A DNA stretch of 64,000 bases from Campylobacterales bacterium (GTDB lineage: Bacteria > Campylobacterota > Campylobacteria > Campylobacterales > QNZT01): NCBI GenBank assembly GCA_024278835.1, contig JAJRSK010000068.1, forward strand, positions 1 to 64,000. Direction: 5' to 3'. The notes below the pieces were generated by a model. It did no database searches. It was not told the origin of the DNA and saw only the letters and a list, made by a program, of their open reading frames with translations. Below are positions 21,113-31,397 of this stretch, one piece after another. Position 1 is the stretch's first letter; each line of letters begins with the position of its first letter. The position numbers were made by a program, and so were the translations under genes.

Positions 21113-22623
21113 ATCACCTCTCTATAAAGTGCATCATATCTTGCCAAAAATTGGTGTTCTTGGTAGTAAGTTTCTACACGTTTAAGGGCATTTTGTTGTG
21201 CTTTTTTCCAGAGCACTTCATCTTCTAAAAATCGTATATAGTTTTCTGCTAAAGCAAGAGGATTGGCGATGGGGGTGGTGGCACCTGCTTTGCCTATAGC
21301 AATATCTGCCTCATCTAGTGCCCCATAGATGAGATCTTGACAACTACCCACATTGGTACTAACACATGGCAGACCAGCGGCAAATCCTTCTAGTATCACA
21401 AGTGGCATACCTTCACTAATCGATGTAAGTGTGAGTAGCCCACTTTTTGGCAGGATATCATCAATCTTTTGAAATCCTAAAAAGGAGACATTTTCTTTTA
21501 AGTCAAAACTATTTACCATCTCTTCACACTCTTTTGCATAAAGAGGTTCTTCATCCATGGCACCTACAATCCACCCTTCAACATCGGGTATATGTTTTTT
21601 GGTGATGGCAATAGCGCGGATAAAAGTTTTGATATCTTTGATAGAGACCACCCTCCCGATGAGTGTGATGACTTTTGGTATCCTCGTAACTCTTTTTTTG
21701 ACAAGGGCATTGAGACGTGGCATATCCACACCATTTGGGATAACCATGGTTTTTTCTCTTGGAGCACTATAAGCTATTTGTATCTCTCTTGCCCCAGGGT
21801 AGAGGGAGATGATATGGTTTGCTCTATTGTAGGTAAGTGCACCTATCTTTTCAAAAAACTTCACCCACATTTGTTTAATATAGTTCATCTCTATAGGCGC
21901 ATCCTCTAAAAGGGTAGGTGTGTGATAACTCACCCATTTGGCAGAGAGCATGTCTATCTTCCTTTCTCTTGTGTAAATACCATGTTCTGTGAGGATAAAA
22001 GGTATCTCTTTATCATTGGCAGAAAGTAAGGATAAGAAACCAGCATATCCTGTAGAAGGGGCATGTATGACTTTTGCTTTTCGCATATTTTTGACGATAT
22101 GGGCTATTTTCCAGATAGGAGCATGAATATTTCTAAGGGTCCAAAAATAGTCAATAAAAGGGATGTCAGGAGCATTTTTCTCATAAATGCGTTTCATGAA
22201 ATTCCATGACTCTTTGGAATAGAGAAAATCCTCTTTGGTGAGTTTACTGATGAAAAAATCGATATTTTTTAATTCATTTGGCATCTTCACACTATCTGAA
22301 TTTATCTCTTGGTAAAAAGAGGAGAGTGCCTTAAAGGCTTTTTCATTGCCTTTTCTTTTTTTTGGTAAAAACTTTTTCTCTTCATAGAGATAGTGTACTT
22401 CAAGATGTCTTAGGTTCTTGGGTAAGGTATAGAGGATATCTGAATAATCCTCAGGACGTGAACCAATAAAGATGATACCAAAGCTAAAGTGAGGCAAACC
22501 TAAGATGAGTTGATGAATCCATGAAGAGACACCACCTCTGATGTAGGGGTAAGTACCTTCACACACAAGCATAATATCAACGGTGGTGCTTTTAGGTATA
22601 TTACTCATGAGGCTTTGACCCAT
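21109..22623 (-). CDS. pelF: PelF-like glycosyltransferase
   Basis: VMLVCEGTYPYIRGGVSSWIHQLI, IPNGVD, TSISEGMPLVILEGFAAGLPCVST. Confidence 0.93.
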   Translation of the reverse strand: MGQSLMSNIPKSTTVDIMLVCEGTYPYIRGGVSSWIHQLILGLPHFSFGIIFIGSRPEDYSDILYTLPKNLRHLEVHYLYEEKKFLPKKRKGNEKAFKALSSFYQEINSDSVKMPNELKNIDFFISKLTKEDFLYSKESWNFMKRIYEKNAPDIPFIDYFWTLRNIHAPIWKIAHIVKNMRKAKVIHAPSTGYAGFLSLLSANDKEIPFILTEHGIYTRERKIDMLSAKWVSYHTPTLLEDAPIEMNYIKQMWVKFFEKIGALTYNRANHIISLYPGAREIQIAYSAPREKTMVIPNGVDMPRLNALVKKRVTRIPKVITLIGRVVSIKDIKTFIRAIAITKKHIPDVEGWIVGAMDEEPLYAKECEEMVNSFDLKENVSFLGFQKIDDILPKSGLLTLTSISEGMPLVILEGFAAGLPCVSTNVGSCQDLIYGALDEADIAIGKAGATTPIANPLALAENYIRFLEDEVLWKKAQQNALKRVETYYQEHQFLARYDALYREVM

Positions 22624-23543
22624 TGTCTGTAAAGAGGCGCAGTCATACTTGTAAGTTCTAATGGACTGATTTGGGAGAGTTGCTGCTTGACTTCATAATA
22701 GTCGCCTTGTTTATAAGCAACTTCAGCAAGATAGGGTGCGACCACAGTATGAGACGCTCCCATTGTAAGTGCTTTTTTAAACAGTTTTTCTGCTTTTTTG
22801 TAATTGTTTTTAGAAAATGCTACCTTTGCTAGTATAGTATAGGTAGTAAACTCTTTTTTGACCGCTAGGGCAAGCTTTGCATAGGTTTCTACTTTGGAAA
22901 GTATAAATTTTGTGCTCTCTGCGTCACTTAGACCATAGTGGATAAACTCCCAGTAAAGAGAGGCTAACTCTGTGGCAAGTATGGCTTTTTGCTCTGGATT
23001 ATTTTCTTTTTCATATCTTGAAAGTGTTTTAGTTATTTTATCGTTGAGTTCAGTTTCTAGCGTATTTAAGAGGGAAAAGCTATAGAGTCTGATTTCATTA
23101 TCAGGGTCTGATAATAGTCCTTTGATGAGTGAAAAGTTCTTTTTAGAAGGATTTTCTGCCATAAAGACCAAGCCCTTCATCTTGTTTGGGGAATGGTTCA
23201 TCTGATTGCTAGCCAAATCGACGATGGCACCCTCCCCAAAGATACGCTTTACTTGTGGATAGGGGTTATTATAAAACTCTTTTTTGTTGAAGTGCTTTAC
23301 CTGTGTGAGAAAAGATTTTTTTTTAACAAAGGCGTAGAGTATAGAAAAAGTGAGTACCACAATACAACCAAGGATGGGTAAGAGTAGGGTGAATCCCAGC
23401 AGGAATATAAAGAGTGTTTTGATACTTCCCTTGTAGCGAATTTTAAAAAGCTGTGTAGCAAGCAATGCACTAAGTAAAGAGACTATGAGGTGAAGTATTA
23501 ACAGTTCTTGAGAAGATAAGTTTTCCAACATAGAAAGTATCAT
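22605..23543 (-). CDS. pelE: PelE-like membrane TPR protein
   Basis: N-terminal TM segments plus TPR-like C-terminus, between pelD and pelF. Confidence 0.8.
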   Translation of the reverse strand: MILSMLENLSSQELLILHLIVSLLSALLATQLFKIRYKGSIKTLFIFLLGFTLLLPILGCIVVLTFSILYAFVKKKSFLTQVKHFNKKEFYNNPYPQVKRIFGEGAIVDLASNQMNHSPNKMKGLVFMAENPSKKNFSLIKGLLSDPDNEIRLYSFSLLNTLETELNDKITKTLSRYEKENNPEQKAILATELASLYWEFIHYGLSDAESTKFILSKVETYAKLALAVKKEFTTYTILAKVAFSKNNYKKAEKLFKKALTMGASHTVVAPYLAEVAYKQGDYYEVKQQLSQISPLELTSMTAPLYRQWVKAS

Positions 23544-23544
23544 G

Positions 23545-24765
23545 TTACTTCTCCTTGAGGTATTGGGTTAGTAATGCTTCTTGCGTGATATCAAATCCCA
23601 TGTGGGGAATTTCACCATCCTTGATATGTGCGCTAGAGAGAATTTTATTGCTAATAGTTTCCATGGCTACGGTATTGGTAAAGGGTAAAAGTATCATGAT
23701 AGCGTCAGTAGAAAACTCTGTAATATGTTTATAACGGTCTAGACCACGTAAGGTTTTATCTAAACTTGCTATGAGCTTTTTAGACATTAACGCATCTTGT
23801 GGTTTAAAAATCAACACACTACAGGCTGTCTTATGCTGCTTGGATAGTGTGCGCATACTGTTATAATGATAGGCAAAGAGTGCCTCTTTTGTGATATGCG
23901 TATGCCCCTTATCTTGTAGATAACTCCAAAGCTTCACTTGGTCAAGGAAGTAGGCAAAAAGTATAGAGATAGAGATGAGATTATTTTGGTTAAATGCCAT
24001 AAACGGCATCTTATCGATAGCTAAAATTGCATCTGTTTTGTCTTCTTTATTTTGTAAAGGTATAACGGCAAGATAACGACTCGTACCTTCTTGTGCTTCC
24101 CCATGTATATAACTCATTTCTTGTGTCTGCAATGCTTTTTGTACCAAGGGATCCTCAAGATAGAGTTTTTTCCCTTCCTCTATGGAACTGACGGTGTGAA
24201 AATGATTAGCACTTGTGAAGGCCAAGAGGGAACCTTGCACATGAAAAGCCTTTGCTATGAGGTGTAAAAAATTTTCATTGTGAGAGCCTTCTTTGAAAAA
24301 CAATTCTTGGAGTTGGTTGATAGAATAGCGCAGACTGTGTGGTTGTAATGCGTATGATTTTTCTAAGGTGTCATGAGAAATCTTTAGTGTGTAAAAAGCG
24401 TTACTTAACTCTTGTACTTTCTCTTTTAAAAATGTCGATTCTGCTTTAGCCTTGTCATAACGTTTAAACCAGAAATGGTAAAACTGTCCTGCGATGAGGG
24501 TGATAAGAAGGTGGCTTAAAAAGGGAATGACAAAGTTATCATGATAATAAAAATAAAATACTATACCCAACAATGCTAAAGCCAATAGACCCTTTCTTAA
24601 ACCATAAAAAAGTGATATCACTAAAAGAAGGATGATAGAAAAAGGGATAGCGGTATCCAATAGTAAAGGGTCTTGTGGATAGAAATAAAGCCCCAAAGCA
24701 ATAAAGAGAAGGGTGATAAGAAGTGTTTCAAAGTAGGGATATAAAAGTTTGATAGAAAATGGCAT
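23545..24765 (-). CDS. pelD: PelD-like membrane GAF/degenerate GGDEF c-di-GMP receptor
   Basis: Four N-terminal TMs, GAF-like middle, C-terminus with LRGLDRY (RxxD, candidate I-site); first gene of the pel cluster. Confidence 0.8.
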   Translation of the reverse strand: MPFSIKLLYPYFETLLITLLFIALGLYFYPQDPLLLDTAIPFSIILLLVISLFYGLRKGLLALALLGIVFYFYYHDNFVIPFLSHLLITLIAGQFYHFWFKRYDKAKAESTFLKEKVQELSNAFYTLKISHDTLEKSYALQPHSLRYSINQLQELFFKEGSHNENFLHLIAKAFHVQGSLLAFTSANHFHTVSSIEEGKKLYLEDPLVQKALQTQEMSYIHGEAQEGTSRYLAVIPLQNKEDKTDAILAIDKMPFMAFNQNNLISISILFAYFLDQVKLWSYLQDKGHTHITKEALFAYHYNSMRTLSKQHKTACSVLIFKPQDALMSKKLIASLDKTLRGLDRYKHITEFSTDAIMILLPFTNTVAMETISNKILSSAHIKDGEIPHMGFDITQEALLTQYLKEK

Positions 24766-24948
24766 TACTTCTTCCTTTTCATGATGTTTTCTATAATAAC
24801 TAAAATAAATCTAAGCAAGAGCTAATGTTTTGCTTATTTTCTATGTTAAAGAGTGCGTATATCGTATAATGTTAAAAATATAATGAACTATTCGAAATTT
24901 TGGACAACTTTAATAATTTACCTCTTTTTTGTTATAGTTTATATAATC

Positions 24949-24965
24949 TGTAACAATAGGTTACA
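24949..24965. promoter_or_regulatory. TGTAAC-N5-GTTACA inverted repeat upstream of the GH114 gene
   Basis: tgtaacaataggttaca in the divergent pelD/GH114 intergenic region. Confidence 0.35.
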
Positions 24966-24992
24966 AAGTTTAAATTCGATTGGAAAATAAAG

Positions 24993-25766
24993 ATGATAAA
25001 GTTGTGCTGGCTTCTTTTTATTGGGCATGTGGCTTTGGCAGAGGTAGATAGCAAGAGTTTAGCGTGGTATCAGCCTAAAAAGGAGACAACGCTACATTTG
25101 CAACTCAATGGAAAGCTTAATCTCTATAGAGATGTTGATCTCTATATTGTTGATCTTTTTGATACAAAAGTCTCTGATATAAAAGCATTACAGGAGAGAG
25201 GTAAAAAGGTGATAGCCTATTTTTCAGCAGGCTCTTTTGAAGCGTGGAGAGAAGATGCCAAAAAGTTTAAAAGCACTGACGTTGGTAAAAAGATGGATGG
25301 CTGGGATGAGAAGTGGCTGGATATCCGTTCAGCATCGGTGAGGGCTATCATGATAGCCCGTTTGGATGAGGCAAAACGTAAGGGTTTTGATGGGGTGGAT
25401 GCTGATAATGTAAATGGCTATACAAATCATACTGGTTTTAATCTGTCAGCACAAGAGCAGTTAGATTTTAATATCTTTTTAGCCAATGAGTCGCATAAAA
25501 GGGCTCTGACGATTTCACTTAAAAATGATATTGATCAAAGTACTGTCTTGGTACCTTATTTTGATTTTCTACTCAATGAAGAGTGTGCCACTTATGATGA
25601 ATGTGAAAAGTGTATGCCATTTATCAAGGCTGGCAAACCTGTCTTTCATATCGAATATGATGTGAGTAAAAAAGATAAATTTTGTGCTGAGGGAAAGAAC
25701 AGAGGATTTCAGGCGCTTATTTTACCACTTGAATTGGATGATAGTTTTCGTTATGGATGTCAGTAG
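24993..25766 (+). CDS. GH114-like endo-alpha-1,4-polygalactosaminidase, secreted
   Basis: Signal peptide; VDLYIVDLFDT, KVIAYFSAGSFEAWREDA, GFDGVDADNVNGY. Confidence 0.88.
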   Translation: MIKLCWLLFIGHVALAEVDSKSLAWYQPKKETTLHLQLNGKLNLYRDVDLYIVDLFDTKVSDIKALQERGKKVIAYFSAGSFEAWREDAKKFKSTDVGKKMDGWDEKWLDIRSASVRAIMIARLDEAKRKGFDGVDADNVNGYTNHTGFNLSAQEQLDFNIFLANESHKRALTISLKNDIDQSTVLVPYFDFLLNEECATYDECEKCMPFIKAGKPVFHIEYDVSKKDKFCAEGKNRGFQALILPLELDDSFRYGCQ

Positions 25767-25871
25767 AACCCTTTAAAAATTCCTCATCCGAACAACCTCT
25801 GCAACGAAAGGGTCAAAATTTTGGGGTACCCACCGTAAAGCCGTTTGAGGTGAGGAATTTTTAAAGGGTTC
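25766..25871. repeat. 106-bp element with a 23-bp inverted repeat (1 mismatch)
   Basis: GAACCCTTTAAAAATTCCTCATC (25766-25788) versus the reverse complement of 25849-25871. Confidence 0.85.
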
Positions 25872-25905
25872 AATAGCCTAATGATTATTTCGATAAAATC
25901 TTTTT

Positions 25906-26910
25906 ATGAGATACATAGATAAGAACTTAAACAATAAAAAGATTTTGATTACTGGTGGGGCAGGCTTCATCGGGAGTAATCTAGCCTTTTACTTTCAAGA
26001 AAATCACCCAGATGCAAAGGTGACGATAGTAGATATTTTTCGCAGTGAAGTGCGTTTTTCTAACGGCAACTTGAAGAGCTTTGGACACTTTAAAAATCTC
26101 CTAGGATTTCAAGGAGAAGTGAGACAAGGGGATATCAATGATCCTAAAGTGATAGAAAAGATAAAAGAAGAAGGATATGACTATATCTTTCATGAAGCGG
26201 CGATTTCTGACACGACAGTCCTTGATCAAGCTATCATGATAGAGACCAATGTCAATGCCTTTAAAGCTCTCTTGGATGTGGCGATGGAGAGTGGGGCTAC
26301 GATGATATATGCCTCCTCAGCTGCGACATATGGCAACGCCCCTTCTCCACAAACAGTAGGCAGGGAAGCGCCTGAAAATGTTTATGGTTTTTCTAAGCTT
26401 ATGATGGACAATATCGCGTATGATTATATGAAACAGTATCCTGATGACACTATCGTGGGACTTCGTTATTTTAATGTTTATGGTCCACGAGAGTATTTTA
26501 AAAACAGCACAGCATCGATGGTCTTACAGTTTGGACATCAAATCCTCTCAGGCAAATCGCCTAAGCTTTTTGAAGGCTCCGATAAGATACTGCGTGATTT
26601 TATCTACATAGAAGATGTTATCCAAGCCAATGTCAAAGCGATGGTGGCAGGAAAATCTGCTGTTTTTAATGTCGGTACAGGCAAGGCACGCGCATTTGAA
26701 GATATCCCAAATATCCTCCAAAAGCTTTATGCTACAAATCTAGCAAATGCTTATATCAAAAACCCCTACACGGCGTATCAAACTTTCACACAAGCTGATA
26801 TCGCTTCAACAAGAGAATCTTTGGGGTATGAACCACGCTTCTCTTTAGAAGAGGGTATCGCTGCTTATAAAGATGAGATTAAACGCATCTATGAGAGTGA
26901 GCTATCATGA
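25906..26910 (+). CDS. hldD: ADP-L-glycero-D-manno-heptose-6-epimerase
   Basis: ITGGAGFIGSNLA, YASSAATYGN, YGFSKLMMD; upstream of hldE. Confidence 0.93.
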   Translation: MRYIDKNLNNKKILITGGAGFIGSNLAFYFQENHPDAKVTIVDIFRSEVRFSNGNLKSFGHFKNLLGFQGEVRQGDINDPKVIEKIKEEGYDYIFHEAAISDTTVLDQAIMIETNVNAFKALLDVAMESGATMIYASSAATYGNAPSPQTVGREAPENVYGFSKLMMDNIAYDYMKQYPDDTIVGLRYFNVYGPREYFKNSTASMVLQFGHQILSGKSPKLFEGSDKILRDFIYIEDVIQANVKAMVAGKSAVFNVGTGKARAFEDIPNILQKLYATNLANAYIKNPYTAYQTFTQADIASTRESLGYEPRFSLEEGIAAYKDEIKRIYESELS

Positions 26911-28328
26911 TAGAGCAATTTAGTAAAAAAACACCACGCATCTTGGTGGTGGGTGATTTGATGATTGACCACTATCTGTGGGGAAAATGTGAGCGTATCT
27001 CTCCTGAAGCACCTGTGCAAGTTTTGGATGTTGCGCGAGAAGAGAATTTACTAGGTGGGGCGGGGAATGTCCTCAATAATCTCTTAAGCCTAGGTGCCAC
27101 AGTGGGGGTATGTTCTGTCATTGGTGATGATGAGGGGGCTTTGTGGATAGATAAGCGCTTGGATGAGAGAGGGGTTATCAAAGAAGCCTTGCTTAAAGAT
27201 AAGGGGCGAAAAACGACTAAAAAGAGTCGTATCATTGCTCTTCATCAACAGATTATACGGGTGGATAAAGAGAATAGAGAGGATATCTCTGCTTCCTCAC
27301 AAGAAGCGATAGTAAAAAGCGTAAAAGCGATTTTAGGAGAGTATGATTTGCTACTTTTGTCTGATTATAAAAAGGGTGTTTTGACAGATACTTTGACAAA
27401 AGAGCTTATCATGATAGCCTCTACTAAAGATATACCGGTCTTTGCTGATCCCAAAGGAGATGATTATAGCAAATACAAAGGGGCGACACTCATCACGCCC
27501 AACAAAAAAGAGGCCTCTATCGCGACACATATTGAAATCAATAGTGAAAATGATTTAATTATGGCGGGAGAGAAGTTACACAATGATTTGGATTTAACTT
27601 ATGCCTTTATCACGCTTTCAGAAGAGGGGATGGCTATCTTCTCTAAAGAGGGCATGACCAAGATACCAACGGTGGCAAGGGAAGTCTTTGATGTCACAGG
27701 GGCAGGGGATACCGTCATCGCCTCTTTGGCCTTTGCCTATGTGCAAGAGAGTGACATCAAAGCGGCTGCACACTTTGCCAATGCGGCCGCAGCTGTTGCG
27801 GTGGGTAAAGTAGGCTCTGCGACGGTAACAGTTGAAGAGATAAGTGCCTATCATGATAGTCTATCTTCCAAGAAAGCACACAAAAAGATTCTTTCATGGC
27901 AAGAGCTAGAAGAGGCGCTCTCAAAGTTGGATAAAAAGATAGTCTTTACCAATGGCTGTTTTGATATCTTGCATGCGGGGCATGTGAAGTATTTAGAAGA
28001 GGCAAAAAGCTTTGGGGATCTGTTGGTGTTGGGATTAAACTCTGATGCTTCAGTTAAGAGGCTTAAGGGAGAGAGCAGACCGATAAATAGTCAAGACGAT
28101 AGGGCTGTGGTACTAGCGGGCTTAGAATCCGTAGATTTTGTCGTCGTGTTTGATGAAGATACCCCTTATGCACTTATCAAGCTTGTTAAGCCTGATGTGT
28201 TGGTTAAAGGGGGAGATTATGAAGGCAAAGAGGTGGTTGGATCAGATATCGCTAAAGAGACGCGACTGGTGCAGTTTGTAGAGGGAAAGAGTACCACAAA
28301 GATAATAGAGAGGGCACGGCTATCATGA
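26907..28328 (+). CDS. hldE: Bifunctional heptose 7-phosphate kinase/adenylyltransferase
   Basis: PfkB kinase domain plus [24 protein letters not shown] nucleotidyltransferase domain. Confidence 0.96.
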   Translation: MIEQFSKKTPRILVVGDLMIDHYLWGKCERISPEAPVQVLDVAREENLLGGAGNVLNNLLSLGATVGVCSVIGDDEGALWIDKRLDERGVIKEALLKDKGRKTTKKSRIIALHQQIIRVDKENREDISASSQEAIVKSVKAILGEYDLLLLSDYKKGVLTDTLTKELIMIASTKDIPVFADPKGDDYSKYKGATLITPNKKEASIATHIEINSENDLIMAGEKLHNDLDLTYAFITLSEEGMAIFSKEGMTKIPTVAREVFDVTGAGDTVIASLAFAYVQESDIKAAAHFANAAAAVAVGKVGSATVTVEEISAYHDSLSSKKAHKKILSWQELEEALSKLDKKIVFTNGCFDILHAGHVKYLEEAKSFGDLLVLGLNSDASVKRLKGESRPINSQDDRAVVLAGLESVDFVVVFDEDTPYALIKLVKPDVLVKGGDYEGKEVVGSDIAKETRLVQFVEGKSTTKIIERARLS

Positions 28329-28891
28329 TGGAGATGATTGAAAATGAGATGAGGGCACACCAAGAGGTTATTGCACGCTGTATGGAAGAGATACAAAACT
28401 ATATCTATACGGGCTGTATCCTCTCGATGGAGACGATGAAGGCGGGGAAAAAGATACTGATATTTGGCAATGGCGGTTCGGCCGCAGATGCACAACATAT
28501 CGCGGCGGAGTTGGTAGGGCGCTATAAAACAGAGCGTCGTGGATTACCTGCTATTGCGCTGACGACGGATACATCGGCATTGACGGCGATTGCCAATGAC
28601 TTTGGGTATAAGAGGGTTTTTGAGAGGCAAGTAGAGGCCTTAGCCAATGAGGGGGATTTGCTCATCGGACTCTCAACAAGTGGCAACTCTGCCAATGTCA
28701 ATCGTGCTTTAAAGCTTGGACGCGAGATGGGATGCAAGACGATAGGGCTCTCTGGTAAAGATGGTGGAAAGATGAATGGCTTTTGTGATTTAAATATCAT
28801 CGTACCCTCAGATGATACGCCACGGATTCAGGAGATGCATATCATGATAGGGCATATCTTGTGTCAGGCTGTGGATAGTACGATTGTGTGA
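28325..28891 (+). CDS. gmhA: Sedoheptulose-7-phosphate isomerase
   Basis: [32 protein letters not shown]. Confidence 0.96.
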   Translation: MMEMIENEMRAHQEVIARCMEEIQNYIYTGCILSMETMKAGKKILIFGNGGSAADAQHIAAELVGRYKTERRGLPAIALTTDTSALTAIANDFGYKRVFERQVEALANEGDLLIGLSTSGNSANVNRALKLGREMGCKTIGLSGKDGGKMNGFCDLNIIVPSDDTPRIQEMHIMIGHILCQAVDSTIV

Positions 28892-28898
28892 ATTGTAG

Positions 28899-29939
28899 AT
28901 GCGACGATATCTGTTTTTTATATCGCAGGATTATAGTTTTGCTGTTTTGAGACCATTACAGCGTGCTATTATAGAGAGAGGAGATGAAGTACGATGGTTT
29001 TTATATGGAAAAGAGGTTTCATACGATACGTTATCTCCTCATGAATCTCTCTTTTCCACTATAGAAGAAGTTATTGCGTATAACCCTGATGCCGTCTTTG
29101 TTCCTGGTAATGTTGTCCCCTCTTTTATTCCTGGTTTAAAAGTGGAAGTTTTTCATGGCTTGCCGAGTAGAAAAGCCAAAAAGAGTGGGCAATTGTATCA
29201 TTATATCATTCGTGGGATGTTTGATTTATATTGTACCCAAGGACCAGAATCAACAGCCAAGTTTCAAGAGTTAGCCGCACAATATCAATATTTTGTTGTG
29301 CAAGAGACAGGGTGGTCTAAATTGGATCCTCTATTTAAAAATCTGCATAGCAAGCAACAACAGAAGAGAAAAACCATCTTTTTTGCATCTACATTTAGTC
29401 CTCGTTTTTCAAAAGCTGAGACTCTATACCCACTGCTTGTGCATATGATGAAAAAATATGATTTTAACTGGTATATCACCTTGCATCCCAAAATGCGACA
29501 TGATATCGTTGCGCGCTATCGTGCAATTTCATTGCCTAATGTGAAGTTTGTTGAATCCACCAATTTAACAGAAGCTTTTATAGAGTCGGATATGATGCTT
29601 TGTGACACCTCCTCAATTATTTATGAGTTTATGACACAATTAAAACCAGTTGTGACTTTTCAAACACAACAAGAAGAGGCTTCCATTATCAATGTGACTG
29701 AGTTGGGAGTTTTAGAGCAGACTATCATAGATACTTTGCAAAACCCAGAGAGAAAATTAGTAGAGATAAAAGAGCATGTAGCGCGATTTCACCCCTATCA
29801 TGATGGACATTCCTCACAGCGTGTATTAGATGCAGTAGAAGCGATGCTTCTAGGTAAAATAAAAGCTAAAAAGTCTAAACCATTCAATTTTTTAAGAAAT
29901 TTAAAATTACGAAAAGAGCTTGGGTATTGGAAGTTTTAA
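28899..29939 (+). CDS. CDP-glycerol glycerophosphotransferase-like protein
   Basis: VEVFHGLPSRK, ITLHPKM, MLCDTSSIIYEFM. Confidence 0.75.
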   Translation: MRRYLFFISQDYSFAVLRPLQRAIIERGDEVRWFLYGKEVSYDTLSPHESLFSTIEEVIAYNPDAVFVPGNVVPSFIPGLKVEVFHGLPSRKAKKSGQLYHYIIRGMFDLYCTQGPESTAKFQELAAQYQYFVVQETGWSKLDPLFKNLHSKQQQKRKTIFFASTFSPRFSKAETLYPLLVHMMKKYDFNWYITLHPKMRHDIVARYRAISLPNVKFVESTNLTEAFIESDMMLCDTSSIIYEFMTQLKPVVTFQTQQEEASIINVTELGVLEQTIIDTLQNPERKLVEIKEHVARFHPYHDGHSSQRVLDAVEAMLLGKIKAKKSKPFNFLRNLKLRKELGYWKF

Positions 29940-30685
29940 GTGCGTGAGTTTTGGCAATTGATAAATTGTTTAAGATACTTATAAAATCTTCGGTTTGCAT
30001 TTGAGATAGAGAGGGTAAATCCTACCCAGCCATTTAAAAAGTAGAATCTGAGAAAATAACTTTGGATAAAGGCAAAAAAAGCCTTTGCAATTACAATAGT
30101 AAAAAAACATGTCTTTTTATTATCTGCCCCTAAATCAGTATATTTAATCATTTTAGTGAGTGTCTGATTGATATTGGTGATATTTAAGTGTTTAAACTCC
30201 CCTGCTATTTTTATCTGAGGATATCCTTTGTGGGGTATAATTTTTTCATGTACGAGGTTGTCGTTAAATTGACTTACTTTTTTATTATAAAGTCGGACAA
30301 TATAATCTTGACTGACAGTTTTTTTGCCTAAAAAGTAATTTCTCCTTTTTAAAATAAATTGGGTGTAAGGCGAACTATAATCTTGAGATGCTATTTCATC
30401 GATAAGGTGTGGGTTTAAAACCTCATCGCTATCCAATGAGAGAATCCAATCATTTTTAGCATAAGAGGCAGCGATATTTTTTGTTTTTCCAAAACCCTGA
30501 AATGTTCCTTTGATGATAGTTGTATTAGAAAATTGTGAAGCAATCGCTTCGGTTTGATCACTAGAGTCATTTAAATATACAACAACATCTTCAAATCTAT
30601 CAAGTGCATTGAGACATTCTCTAAGCGTTTCTTGTGCATTTTTTGCCACGATGACAACTGATATGTTCTTAATCAACAACTTCAA
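29936..30685 (-). CDS. Family 2 glycosyltransferase (WaaE/KdtX-like)
   Basis: ISVVIVAKNAQETLRECLNAL, WILSLDSDEVL. Confidence 0.85.
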   Translation of the reverse strand: MKLLIKNISVVIVAKNAQETLRECLNALDRFEDVVVYLNDSSDQTEAIASQFSNTTIIKGTFQGFGKTKNIAASYAKNDWILSLDSDEVLNPHLIDEIASQDYSSPYTQFILKRRNYFLGKKTVSQDYIVRLYNKKVSQFNDNLVHEKIIPHKGYPQIKIAGEFKHLNITNINQTLTKMIKYTDLGADNKKTCFFTIVIAKAFFAFIQSYFLRFYFLNGWVGFTLSISNANRRFYKYLKQFINCQNSRT

Positions 30686-31397
30686 TTCCTTTTAATCTTT
30701 TTTTGAAATTTTTTTTGTTTTTATGGTGTTGAGACGCTTTTTGTGCAATGGTGTAAGCCTTTTGAAACTCTAAATTAGCATATTTTGCATAAGCTAGGAT
30801 AATGATTTTTAAATCTTCATCTTTCGCCCATAATTTAGCAAAATTTTCTAATCTCTCTTTTGTACTTAATTTTTTAAATTGCATTCTATTGACATCGACA
30901 ATTTTAAAAAGATAATGGTTCGCTTTTTTTTGTATTAAAATATTTCCAGGTGAATAATCAAGGTGTTTAATGCCCTTTTCATGTAAGGTGTAGCTAAAGT
31001 GTGCAAACGCTTTAAAAATAGATTCTTTATCTTTAAAGTGTGAGGTAGTTAAAACTTCCCGAATTGTAAAATCATAAATAAAATGCTCACTTATATAGAA
31101 GCTATGACTTATAAGTCCATACCTTCTGTACTCGATATATCCCACGGGGCTAGGTGTAAAAGTGGCAAGCTTTAGACTATTATGAAAAGATTTTTTTGCT
31201 TTGGATGCACGGAAAAAGGTATAAGCTATTTTGTTGATAAAATGGGGCACTTTAAAGGATTTTACCACAAAGTTATCGATGATTTTTATCTCGTTTCGTG
31301 CTTTATGGATACTCTGGTCTGCTTGGTTAAAGTGAGATTTTATCTTTAGCAGAAACTCTTTTTTATCATGATAGTGAGGGGCTATCTCATATCTCAT
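30669..31397 (-). CDS. LPS core kinase (WaaP/InaA-like)
   Basis: KGIKHLDYSPGNILIQ, IVDVNRM kinase-like motifs. Confidence 0.8.
   Translation of the reverse strand: MRYEIAPHYHDKKEFLLKIKSHFNQADQSIHKARNEIKIIDNFVVKSFKVPHFINKIAYTFFRASKAKKSFHNSLKLATFTPSPVGYIEYRRYGLISHSFYISEHFIYDFTIREVLTTSHFKDKESIFKAFAHFSYTLHEKGIKHLDYSPGNILIQKKANHYLFKIVDVNRMQFKKLSTKERLENFAKLWAKDEDLKIIILAYAKYANLEFQKAYTIAQKASQHHKNKKNFKKRLKGIEVVD

Noticed and set aside
25906-28891. hldD-hldE-gmhA as unusual
   Set aside because: Standard heptose biosynthesis order in this group; only the junction sequences are unusual.
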